Shown here: positions 1 through 8,500 of the stretch, in pieces | Layout: every line of letters starts with the position of its first letter | How positions within the stretch are numbered: the stretch's first letter is position 1 | DNA from: Bacteroidota bacterium | Lineage (GTDB): Bacteria; Bacteroidota; Bacteroidia; Chitinophagales; UBA8649 | NCBI GenBank assembly: GCA_002862745.1 | Contig: PKDX01000016.1 | Coordinates: 1-59,862 of the forward strand | Direction: 5' to 3' | DNA: 59,862 nt | Notes under the pieces: model-generated | The model's database searches: none | What the model was told of the DNA's origin: nothing | The model's input: the letters and a program-made list of their open reading frames with translations, nothing else | Position numbers and translations under genes: made by a program

Positions 1-3000
1 ACATCGATGAAGTTTTGTCCTGTAATACCCACTGGTGCATTGGATTCTGGTGCATTGGTCCAATTGTATAGCAATCCACCAGTTGCCGTTAACGTCAATG
101 AGTCACCTAGACAAATTGCTGTATCAGGCGTTAGGCGCTGTGATGATGGTCCATAGTAGATGAAGATGCTATCACTAGTCGAGCATGATGTGCCGCTCGC
201 CGTAACGGTAGCTATGTACCAATCTCCTGCAGCTGGACCGTTTGGTGCCGAAGGATTCACTTGATTTCCTGGAGAAACATAGGTCGTATCTCCAAGAATT
301 GGAAAGAAGCTAAACGGTTGCGTTTGCGCAGACCATGCAACGTCAAAGTTTCCACAACCAGCTCCAGAGCAACCGGTTTCTATCGAAATATTATCTAGCC
401 CCCAATCATCATTGATACCTGTGGAGTGTGATGGTTGGAACCATCGAATGATCGTATTTGGCGTTTGGGCTCCAGCCGGAATTGGATAGGTGAAGAATTG
501 GGTGAAGTTTGTCGCTCCTGTGGCTATCGAATAATTATCGATTTCAATCCAGGTAAGACCGCCATCAATAGAATATTGAAGGACTGGAACCTCAGTGCTT
601 TCGTAAGCATTTTGATATCCCGCATAGAAATCAAATTCTAAACTACCTCCATTGGATAAGTCTAATGGAACAGTCTCGAAGAAACGCGCAGTACCCGAAG
701 TACCCTGCGTGGCGTGAAGGGCGTTGCTCACACCATTAAAGCCATCAATAATGACGTTAAGCGTGTTCCCCCAAATAGCGGGATCAATTGATCCAGACTC
801 CCAATCTTCAAGAAATCCAAAGGTGTCAATCACTTGAGTCGTTAAAAGAAGTGGAGCACCTCCACAATACACTGTTGAGTTTGTTCCTGTGAAGAAACTT
901 ATACTTGGTGGAGCAGCACCATTAACTACAACGGTAGCCGTATCATAGTTTCGACAACCATTGGCAGACGTTATCTCTAAGGTGTAGATGTAAGTCGAGT
1001 CGCTTACACTTGGAGTCGAGCTTGGATTGGCAATAGAATCAGCATCTAACTCGCCTGTTCCGCCCCATGCAAAAGAATAAGGACCCGCTGCGATGTCCGC
1101 CACGACATTGAATTGAACTGTATTGTTTAGACAAATCGTGTCTTCAGACTGACTTAACGTGTAATTGAAATCGGGACCCACATTTACAAAAAGATCTTCT
1201 TGTGAAGAACATGTTGTTCCGATAGGTGTCACGGTTACAGTGTACGTGGTAGGCGTTGATGCGCTTACAATTGGATTGGCAATTGTTGGATCGCTTAATC
1301 CTACTGCGGGTGACCAACTGTATTCAAATACTCCACATGCTGGCCCACAGCATCCTGCGGAAATTGTAACATCATCAATTGCCCACTCATCACAGCTTGT
1401 ACATGCGCTGAATTGGATCTGCGCAAATCTGAACTGAGTAGAGGAAGTTTGTGCAGCCGCTGGGATGGGCTCAGAGAAAAACTGGAAGGCAGGGTTGGTC
1501 TCCCAGAGCGCCTCATCATAGACGGCAATATCTACCCAAGTCGCTCCTCCGTCAATTGAGTACTGCAGGGCAACATTTTCCCCGGCATCCGCATTTTCAC
1601 ATCCAGAACCTGAAGTGGACGAACTACCCATGATGAGCCAAAAGTCGATGCTTCCGCCAGACGATGCGTCAATCGGGAGGGTTTCGGCTATACGATCTGT
1701 TCCAACGCTTGTTCCACCATCAAAATGTAAAGCATCACCTGAAATAGAACCGCAATCTCCATTTAAGTCATAGGAAGTCACGTTGGCCCAAATACTTGGG
1801 TCAAATCCACCATCGAAGTTATCCGACAAGGTCACCCCAACACAAGGCGTTGCTGTGATTTCCACACTGTCGCCTTCACAAATGAAAGGATAGCCATCAA
1901 ACTCTATGCGCGACGGAGCCTCTCCTGCCACAAATACATTAAAGCTGTCAGCAACCGCACAGTTATTTGCGGCAGTGATAAGCACGTTGTATGAATTTGT
2001 TCCATTGGCAGTAGGTGTAGCTACTACAGAAGCTGCATCATTGACGTCTAAGTCTGCATCAGGAGACCAGTTATAGGTGTAGTTTGATCCTGAAGTTGGA
2101 TTGACTGTCAAGTTAACCGCCTGGTTTCGACATACCGTATCATCACTTTGTGAAAGGGTGTAGGTGAATCCAGGTACTACGTTTACATCAATTGTATCTG
2201 TCGCAGAACAAGTCGTTCCTTGTGGGGTAACAGATACTACATACTGAGTGCTAACATTTCCTGTGAATACAGGTGTTGGTGATGTAGGATCATCTAGTCC
2301 GGTAGCTGGAGTCCATAGATATTCGTAAACATTTGCTTGAACATAAGGAATGAAGCTCCATGCATCATTTGAAGCGCTCCAGTCTGAAGCATTTCGATTA
2401 GGAACGGGAGCTCCATCAACTGGATCGACCAAGGTATTGTTTTGAATTCCTTGGGTCATATTGCCACCATCATTAATGATGTCTGAAGAAATAATATCAA
2501 TGACACCTGTTCCTTCATAAAGGATGATTTGACCGGTTACGCCTAGGCCACCGCCAAAGTGAGGAACGCCACTGTAGTCAATGATGAAGCGTCTATTAGG
2601 CGCACTTCCTTCAATACAGTAAGAAATAGTTCCACCACTGTTGGGATTTAGATCATTCCATGCCAACGCGATGAGATTGGTTGGGTCGAAGAGACTATTG
2701 TCAACGTATAAATCCTCACCAGTACAACAACCACTCGCTGAACCTGGGTTAAAGGTTACGAAACCGTTAGACGACACATAGATGTCGGTGTACGTGCTTC
2801 CGTAAAAGAGGAACGGAAATCCAATGGGTATTGCTGCACTTACCTGATCATCAGAAAGACTGAGTGTAGTAGGAGAGGTACAGGCTACAGGGGCATAAGG
2901 AATCGGTGTGACAACATATTGTCCTGAAGCAGGAGGAAGTACCTGGGTGAAAAGGTTCAACGAGTCTCCAGCACACAGGGTAGTGTCATTGGACGAGTTG

Positions 3001-4292
3001 ATGATTGGTTGACTTCCCGAAACAACAATTTCAACCGTATCAAAGACATTGCAACCATCTGTCGATGTGACTTCAACCACATAGGTAGTTGTTGAGGCAG
3101 GCGAGGCAACAACACTTAACGAAGTAGCATCATTTAATCCTGTGGCCGGTGTCCATTGAACACTGCCAATTGGGATGGAGGATGGACTAGGAACCGCAGT
3201 TAATGTTGTCGTACCAAACAAGCAGATTGTATCATCAGGAATTGGTGCGAGATTAATCGCGGGTACCACATCCACAAGTACACTATCCTCACCACAGGCT
3301 GATGTCATGGTATAATAAATATCGTTCGCAGGAAACACAGTAGGTGTTAAGGTGTTGGCATTGATAATATCTTGGTTTGGAGTCCAAACTACATTGACTG
3401 CTCCACTACCCATTAGCATTTCACCTGGTCCTGTAGGATCACACGCTGCGATTACAGGAGGTCCTGCATCTGTGGGATTCATAGTGTAGGAGACAGTATC
3501 CGAGCAGGTATCGGAAAGACCGTTTGTGTAGTATACAACTATTGTGGAGTCAATCGTAGGAATCATAACTCTTGTATTGGTATCTCCAACGAGTGGGTCA
3601 TCCCAATAATAAAAGTAGGTACTATCATTTCCTGTAATTTGAATATTATCCAATCCCCAGTGGTCAAATCCTGACCCAGAATCAGAAGTTTGAATCCATC
3701 GAATTTGAGTATTCGTAGTCCATGCTGCTGGTGGAAGGGTAAAACAATAATTTCCCCATGAAGTAAATCCACAACCCGCTTGGCCTCCACATCCATTGGT
3801 GTCTGGATTGAAGTAGTCAATGGTTACCCAGGTATTCCCGTTATCAGTACTGTACTGAAGAAATACTCCTTCGTCAGGTAAATCAGGCCCTTCACATGGT
3901 GCTGCCTCACTTTGAATAGCCATCCTGAGATCAAAACAGATAAGGGCCCCTTGGCTCGTATTGAGTCCATTTGTTGTCAAAGACCGTGGAACAGAAGCTA
4001 GGTCTCCCATCCACAAATGTGGATCATTAGCGCCAGATGGACCTGGTCCACAAGGGTTGGAGTATACCGCCTGCGAGGTGGTTTGCCAGTTTGTGTCAAG
4101 CGGCCCAGCAGGTCCGAATAACTCAATGACAAGACCTTGGCCATATCCTGCAGCTGAAAAGGTTATGGTGTCTTCACAATCTACCTGTGCAGAGGACGAA
4201 CTTGTAAAAAGATCAACGATACAACCTTGATTTTGAGCGGTAGCTGTTGAGGTCAGCAGTAAACAGCTAAGTATAAAAGAGAGATGTTTCAT
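1..4292 (-). CDS. giant secreted adhesin with Reelin-like and PKD/Ig-like modules (partial, C-terminus outside window)
   Basis: The minus-strand frame stays open from an ATG at 4292 to the left edge, giving about 1,430 residues without the C-terminus. It begins with a signal peptide (MKHLSFILSCLLLTSTATAQ). At least three modules share the pattern 'LQYS.D.G..W..I' followed 40-60 residues later by 'W.(I/L)D(N/D)(I/V)', which resembles Reelin subrepeats; they lie near 3.6-3.9, 1.3-1.7 and 0.4-0.7 kb. Between them are Ig/PKD-like repeats with 'YTLSQS.DT.C' and 'TY.VTVTP.GT.C' signatures. A section near 2.3-2.9 kb has a nidogen-like 'FPFLFYGSTYTDIYVSSNG' motif. Expected to be exported by T9SS and act as a surface adhesin; the sorting domain must lie beyond the window. 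It is 24 bp downstream of a small secreted-protein gene and probably shares its transcript. Module names are from pattern recognition only. Confidence 0.85.
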   Translation of the reverse strand, partial: MKHLSFILSCLLLTSTATAQNQGCIVDLFTSSSSAQVDCEDTITFSAAGYGQGLVIELFGPAGPLDTNWQTTSQAVYSNPCGPGPSGANDPHLWMGDLASVPRSLTTNGLNTSQGALICFDLRMAIQSEAAPCEGPDLPDEGVFLQYSTDNGNTWVTIDYFNPDTNGCGGQAGCGFTSWGNYCFTLPPAAWTTNTQIRWIQTSDSGSGFDHWGLDNIQITGNDSTYFYYWDDPLVGDTNTRVMIPTIDSTIVVYYTNGLSDTCSDTVSYTMNPTDAGPPVIAACDPTGPGEMLMGSGAVNVVWTPNQDIINANTLTPTVFPANDIYYTMTSACGEDSVLVDVVPAINLAPIPDDTICLFGTTTLTAVPSPSSIPIGSVQWTPATGLNDATSLSVVASPASTTTYVVEVTSTDGCNVFDTVEIVVSGSQPIINSSNDTTLCAGDSLNLFTQVLPPASGQYVVTPIPYAPVACTSPTTLSLSDDQVSAAIPIGFPFLFYGSTYTDIYVSSNGFVTFNPGSASGCCTGEDLYVDNSLFDPTNLIALAWNDLNPNSGGTISYCIEGSAPNRRFIIDYSGVPHFGGGLGVTGQIILYEGTGVIDIISSDIINDGGNMTQGIQNNTLVDPVDGAPVPNRNASDWSASNDAWSFIPYVQANVYEYLWTPATGLDDPTSPTPVFTGNVSTQYVVSVTPQGTTCSATDTIDVNVVPGFTYTLSQSDDTVCRNQAVNLTVNPTSGSNYTYNWSPDADLDVNDAASVVATPTANGTNSYNVLITAANNCAVADSFNVFVAGEAPSRIEFDGYPFICEGDSVEITATPCVGVTLSDNFDGGFDPSIWANVTSYDLNGDCGSISGDALHFDGGTSVGTDRIAETLPIDASSGGSIDFWLIMGSSSTSGSGCENADAGENVALQYSIDGGATWVDIAVYDEALWETNPAFQFFSEPIPAAAQTSSTQFRFAQIQFSACTSCDEWAIDDVTISAGCCGPACGVFEYSWSPAVGLSDPTIANPIVSASTPTTYTVTVTPIGTTCSSQEDLFVNVGPDFNYTLSQSEDTICLNNTVQFNVVADIAAGPYSFAWGGTGELDADSIANPSSTPSVSDSTYIYTLEITSANGCRNYDTATVVVNGAAPPSISFFTGTNSTVYCGGAPLLLTTQVIDTFGFLEDWESGSIDPAIWGNTLNVIIDGFNGVSNALHATQGTSGTARFFETVPLDLSNGGSLEFDFYAGYQNAYESTEVPVLQYSIDGGLTWIEIDNYSIATGATNFTQFFTYPIPAGAQTPNTIIRWFQPSHSTGINDDWGLDNISIETGCSGAGCGNFDVAWSAQTQPFSFFPILGDTTYVSPGNQVNPSAPNGPAAGDWYIATVTASGTSCSTSDSIFIYYGPSSQRLTPDTAICLGDSLTLTATGGLLYNWTNAPESNAPVGITGQNFID

Positions 4293-4316
4293 AGTTTTTC
4301 GTAGAGGTTGTTAGCC

Positions 4317-4730
4317 TTATTTTAATTCGATGTTGGTGAACTTGAGGTCGGTTAATGTGCTGTGATTATCTAGATCTAGATGCTTATTGAACACGCGCAA
4401 GAAAGGCTCAGATGTCTCGCACGTACCGGTAATTGTTTCTAAGGGGCTCAATATTATGGAATGATGTAATCCGTTGTCTTCATTGTTGCATGATCGGCAT
4501 ACCCCATTTCGATATTTTTCCAGGTCGAAAAATATTGTAACCTCTTCATTTGTCTTGTTTTCAAAAGTTACAAGAGCATATGATCGATGCATTCCATTGG
4601 CTATATCGTGGCAGTCTTGTAGCTCATAGGAAATCTTATAGTCGTTTGTTTCTACGACACTTTCTTGAGCGATAGCCGGTTGAAGTAAAATAGTTCCAGT
4701 TAAAAGCAGGGTAAATATGGTGTAGCGCAT
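4317..4730 (-). CDS. small secreted hypothetical protein
   Basis: A 137-residue protein with a clear signal peptide (MRYTIFTLLLTGTILLQPAIA then QE). The mature part is about 115 residues with five cysteines (DCHD, CRSC and GTCE among them), suggesting a disulfide-bonded beta-rich domain. The wording 'ALVTFENKTNEEVTIFFDLEKY' reads like an Ig-type fold that describes no family I can name. It precedes the giant adhesin gene by 24 bp on the same strand, so co-transcription and a helper or partner role on the surface are possible but unproven. No function assigned. Confidence 0.7.
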   Translation of the reverse strand: MRYTIFTLLLTGTILLQPAIAQESVVETNDYKISYELQDCHDIANGMHRSYALVTFENKTNEEVTIFFDLEKYRNGVCRSCNNEDNGLHHSIILSPLETITGTCETSEPFLRVFNKHLDLDNHSTLTDLKFTNIELK

Positions 4731-4833
4731 AATGTTTTATTCCTTTTGAAGATAGGGTTAATGGCCAAAATAACCTAATGTTTTTCAATTGATTACTCAA
4801 TAATTACAAAATCTCTAATTGATTAAAATTCTT

Positions 4834-4849
4834 TGTGGATTTGTGCACA
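4834..4849. promoter_or_regulatory. two overlapping near-DnaA-box sequences upstream of gyrB (weak)
   Basis: TGTGGATTT (4834-4842) and TTGTGCACA (4841-4849) resemble the DnaA 9-mer TTATNCACA/TGTGNATAA with two and one mismatches. They sit 55-70 bp upstream of the chosen gyrB start. A DnaA-responsive gyrB promoter is possible, but the match is imperfect and only two copies are seen. Confidence 0.2.
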
Positions 4850-4903
4850 TATCGTGTTGATTTTATTAGAAAAAAGGGGGCGTCTGATGTAAATTCACTG
4901 ACT

Positions 4904-6853
4904 ATGTCAAACACGTCAAATTATAGCGCAGATAATATTCGAGCGCTCAAAGGTTTAGAGGCTGTTCGAATGCGACCAGGTATGTACGTCGGAGGAACTG
5001 ATGCTCGCGCACTTCACCAGTTGGTATGGGAAGTTTTAGATAACTCTGTCGATGAGGCACTTGCCGGTCACTGTGATACAATCAACATTGTCATTGGGCC
5101 CGATGGAAGTCTATCGGTGAAAGACAACGGAAGAGGAATTCCGATTGGCATGCACAAAGAAATGCAAAAGTCTGCCCTAGAGGTTGTCATGACAGAGCTT
5201 CACGCTGGGGGTAAGTTTGATAAGAATAACTACAAAGTATCCGGTGGATTAAACGGAGTGGGGGTAAGTTGTGTTAACGCCTTATCGAGCGCAATGAAGG
5301 TGGAAGTTCACCGCGAAGGAAAGGTTGTCGTTCAAGAATATAGTGCCGGTAAACCATTATATGATGCTAAGCAAGTTGGTGAAACGGACAAGTCCGATAC
5401 AGGTACTACAGTTACCTTCATGCCTGATGCTAGCATCTTTGATGATACGACATTTAAATACGAGACGCTTTCCAATCGCATTCGGGAAATGGCCTTCCTT
5501 AACAAGGGCATCAATATCACATTGACTGATGAACGACGTAAGGATGCTGATGGGAACTTCGTGACTGAGCAGTTCTTTTCAGAAAATGGATTAGTCGACT
5601 TCGTTCAATATCTCGATAATACGCGCACAAGCCTTATCGAAAAACCCATCTACATCTCAAGCGAGGAAGATGGTGTCGCTATGGAAGTAGCGATCAATTA
5701 CAACACGGGATATGCTGAAATGATTCAGTCATATGCCAACAACATCAATACGTACAATGGAGGAACGCATGTCAGCGGATTTAAGCGGGCCATCACTCAT
5801 TACTTCAAGAAGTATGGTGAGCAAAATGGTTTATTCTCCAAACTAAAGTTTGCTATGAGTGGTGAGGATTTTAGAGAAGGACTGACATCGGTTATTTCTA
5901 TCAAGATCCCCGATCCTCAATTCAAGAGCCAGACTAAGGATGAGATAACGAACTCAGAATTAACCGGTCTTGTGTCAAACTGCGTAGGTAAAATGCTTCA
6001 GATTTATCTTGAGGAAAACCCTAAACAGGCTCGACTCATTGTAGAGAAGGCCGTTCTTGCGGCAACAGGTCGCCATGCAGCGCGCAAGGCTCGCGAGTTG
6101 GTGCAGCGAAAAAATGTACTTACAGGAAGCGGCCTTCCAGGTAAGTTGGCAGACTGCTCAAGCAAAGACGCTGAAAGCTCAGAGATCTTCCTTGTAGAGG
6201 GAGATTCAGCAGGGGGTACAGCAAAGCAAGGCCGAGATCGAATGTTCCAAGCCATACTTCCCCTTCGAGGAAAAATTCTCAACGTAGAAAAAGCCCTAGA
6301 GCACAAGATGTATGAGAATGAAGAGATCAAAAACATGTTCATGGCGCTTGGGGTCAAAATCGGAACAGAGGAAAACGACCGAGCGCTTGATATTACAAAG
6401 CTTCGCTACCACAAGATTGTAATTATGTGTGATGCCGACGTAGATGGAAGCCACATTGTAACCTTGATTCTAACCTTCTTTTTCCGTTATATGCGGGAGT
6501 TGATCGATAGGGGATACATTTACATCGCTTCCCCACCGTTATACCTTGTGAAAAAAGGAAAACAATTTCAATACTGTTGGGACGATGACGAGCGAGATGC
6601 TGCCATTCAGCGTTTTAAAGGTGATAAAGAAAATGTATCTGTAGGCGTGCAGCGTTACAAGGGGCTTGGGGAGATGAATGCTGAGCAACTTTGGGAAACT
6701 ACCATGGATCCGGATACACGTAAACTCAAGAAAGTTACCGTAGATTCTGCGGCTGAAGCGGATCGCGTGTTTTCAATGCTTATGGGCGATGAAGTGCCAC
6801 CACGAAGAGCCTTCATCGAAGAAAATGCCGCCTACGCTAAAATTGATGCCTAG
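4904..6853 (+). CDS. gyrB: DNA gyrase subunit B
   Basis: ATP-dependent type II topoisomerase subunit that, with GyrA, introduces negative supercoils. About 649 residues, the usual size for Bacteroidota GyrB. Visible are the GHKL ATPase motifs (DNSVDEALAGH, DNGRGIP, GGLNGVGVSCVNAL), the transducer region, the TOPRIM motif EGDSAGG and MCDADVDGSHI, and the C-terminal 'RRAFIEENA' typical of GyrB. The frame is open to a TTG/ATG-like position at 4835, but the conserved family N-terminus (NYSADNIRALKGLEAVRMRP) starts just after the ATG at 4904, so that start is preferred. The stop overlaps the stop of the convergent gene at 6850 through a shared CTAG. GyrB is preferred over ParE because of the length and the SADNI.(A/V)L.G.EAVR N-terminus. 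Confidence 0.96.
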   Translation: MSNTSNYSADNIRALKGLEAVRMRPGMYVGGTDARALHQLVWEVLDNSVDEALAGHCDTINIVIGPDGSLSVKDNGRGIPIGMHKEMQKSALEVVMTELHAGGKFDKNNYKVSGGLNGVGVSCVNALSSAMKVEVHREGKVVVQEYSAGKPLYDAKQVGETDKSDTGTTVTFMPDASIFDDTTFKYETLSNRIREMAFLNKGINITLTDERRKDADGNFVTEQFFSENGLVDFVQYLDNTRTSLIEKPIYISSEEDGVAMEVAINYNTGYAEMIQSYANNINTYNGGTHVSGFKRAITHYFKKYGEQNGLFSKLKFAMSGEDFREGLTSVISIKIPDPQFKSQTKDEITNSELTGLVSNCVGKMLQIYLEENPKQARLIVEKAVLAATGRHAARKARELVQRKNVLTGSGLPGKLADCSSKDAESSEIFLVEGDSAGGTAKQGRDRMFQAILPLRGKILNVEKALEHKMYENEEIKNMFMALGVKIGTEENDRALDITKLRYHKIVIMCDADVDGSHIVTLILTFFFRYMRELIDRGYIYIASPPLYLVKKGKQFQYCWDDDERDAAIQRFKGDKENVSVGVQRYKGLGEMNAEQLWETTMDPDTRKLKKVTVDSAAEADRVFSMLMGDEVPPRRAFIEENAAYAKIDA

Positions 6854-7458
6854 AATGCCATACGAAAGCCGAAGGTAGGCGTGAGATATCTCCTGCTGGC
6901 ATAACGCGTTTCAATCAAGTTCATTTCGAGCCCTGCGGTGGCCCAAAAGCGATCGCCCACCTGATATTGGTATCCTCCTTCGAGGTAGACATTTTGAGTC
7001 CGAGCTGTGGCTCGATTACCTTGCTGCCGCTGAATCAGGAAAAACTGTCTGGCAGAAGCTCTTACATAGATTCCATCAAATAGAAATAGCGTTGCGTAGA
7101 CTTGTCCTCCAGTCTGGATATAATGAAATTTCGAAAACCCACTCCAATTATGATAATGCATAAACATGGGGCCGAAGCCTACCTCAAAAATCTCCTCCAA
7201 GAGCTGATAGCCGATGGTTGGCTCTAAACCATAAAGCATTTCGTTGCCATAAATGGAAAAGTTGAATTTTGTGCCAAAACGAAGGCCTTGCACAAAGGTG
7301 GATTGGCTGCGATTTCCTTGGGATCGTCGATTGGGACCTTTAAACTCCTCTTCTTCGAATGGCGCTTCTTCATAGTTCCCTTGGGCATTGGAAGTTAAGT
7401 GCAGGCTCATAAGTACTGCACATAATGCAAGGGTTCGGATTTGGTTAGTACATATCAT
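6850..7458 (-). CDS. putative outer-membrane beta-barrel, third gene of a PorP/SprF operon
   Basis: A 202-residue protein with a signal peptide ending near 'LTSNAQG', an acidic linker (EEAPFEEEEF), then about 150 residues of alternating aromatic/hydrophobic strands (FGTKFNFSIYGNE, IYVRASARQFF, YLEGGYQYQVGDRFW) ending in 'FGFRMAF', a typical outer-membrane C-terminal aromatic. The predicted fold is a small beta-barrel. Its ATG lies inside the end of the PorP/SprF gene (14-bp overlap), so the two are translationally coupled. It probably assists the surface protein encoded first in the operon. No named family recognised. Confidence 0.7.
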   Translation of the reverse strand: MICTNQIRTLALCAVLMSLHLTSNAQGNYEEAPFEEEEFKGPNRRSQGNRSQSTFVQGLRFGTKFNFSIYGNEMLYGLEPTIGYQLLEEIFEVGFGPMFMHYHNWSGFSKFHYIQTGGQVYATLFLFDGIYVRASARQFFLIQRQQGNRATARTQNVYLEGGYQYQVGDRFWATAGLEMNLIETRYASRRYLTPTFGFRMAF

Positions 7459-8500
7459 CTGGGCAGTAAACTTGTTGACGTTCTTTGGTATTTTTTCTTA
7501 AGCTGCCAATATGAATGAGCGAGATTTCGAATCCGCCATTCCCTCGACTTGCTTTCGACAGGGAAGATAAGTTGATATCATAATTCATCAAAATCCTAGT
7601 TCGAGCAATCTCATAGCCGATTACAGGGATAATGGCATCAACTGCTCGGTAATGAAGCCCCCACCATAGACGTTGTTTCGCGGTAAATCGATCTTGATCA
7701 ATGGGCATGGAAAAGTTACTTCCTACGACAAATTCCAAAGCTCCTTTCTGTGTGGTAAAGAGCATGGAGGGATGGATTGTAAAGCGATAGGGCCCTTGAA
7801 TGCTTCCTTGGAGGGTAACCATAGGTCGCAATCCAATGCGATTGTCACTATTTAAAAAGGTTTCCCTTGGTCGGTTAACATGGTGAAGCGAAAAGTTAAC
7901 AGCCAACCCATTGTCGTTCCAGAACCTATGGCTCGATTGGATGCCAAGTGCTAGATCCCAGTAGCGATCGATAAACCCATTCTGAGAAAAGAATTCACCT
8001 GAGGGGAGGCTTAGGTCAAATCCTGTTCCGTTTCTCCACTGACTGTTAAATCGGAACGCCTCAAAATCAATATTTCGTCGATTAGATATTGCATTAAATC
8101 CAATGGATACAAAATGCCTTCCCTCCCGGTCGAGCTGCTTATGAAAGGCTATGGAGGCTCCATATTCTGTCATACGAAGCTTCCCGTCGCCTGCAACATC
8201 ATGCAGGGTGATAAGTCCGAGTCCAAACCAATCTTTTTTCTTTCTCTTTCTTCCTCGAATACGCCATTCGGCGAAGGCTGATGAGGTATTGTAGGTAAGA
8301 AATTGCGGTTCGATTGCCCAGGGCCACTGTTCTTTATGATTAACTCCAACTCGATAGTCTCCGCGAAAGAATCCTGTGGATGCTGGATTTAGTGCAAGGG
8401 GACTTGAAAAGTGCTGGGTGAAATGCACGTCCTGTGCCATGACAAGCGAATAACCTAAACAAGCGATAACAAGGCCTGTGATGTAAAGCCATTTGTTCAT
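7445..8500 (-). CDS. PorP/SprF family T9SS outer-membrane protein
   Basis: A 351-residue protein of the PorP/SprF family. The characteristic start after the signal peptide, 'AQDVHFTQHFSSPLALNPAS' with 'TGFFRGDYRVGVNHKEQW', is plain, followed by beta-barrel repeats. SprF-type proteins work with one partner adhesin carrying a CHU_C (type B) tail and are needed to present it on the cell surface. Here the gene directly follows such a protein with an ATGA overlap at 8497-8500 and overlaps the next gene by 14 bp, so it is the likely dedicated partner. The family call is firm; pairing with the upstream protein is inferred from position. Confidence 0.93.
   Translation of the reverse strand: MNKWLYITGLVIACLGYSLVMAQDVHFTQHFSSPLALNPASTGFFRGDYRVGVNHKEQWPWAIEPQFLTYNTSSAFAEWRIRGRKRKKKDWFGLGLITLHDVAGDGKLRMTEYGASIAFHKQLDREGRHFVSIGFNAISNRRNIDFEAFRFNSQWRNGTGFDLSLPSGEFFSQNGFIDRYWDLALGIQSSHRFWNDNGLAVNFSLHHVNRPRETFLNSDNRIGLRPMVTLQGSIQGPYRFTIHPSMLFTTQKGALEFVVGSNFSMPIDQDRFTAKQRLWWGLHYRAVDAIIPVIGYEIARTRILMNYDINLSSLSKASRGNGGFEISLIHIGSLRKNTKERQQVYCPDDMY

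Noticed and set aside
4835-4903. 23-residue N-terminal extension of GyrB
   Set aside because: It is not part of the conserved GyrB N-terminus, and ATG 4904 sits just before the family start.
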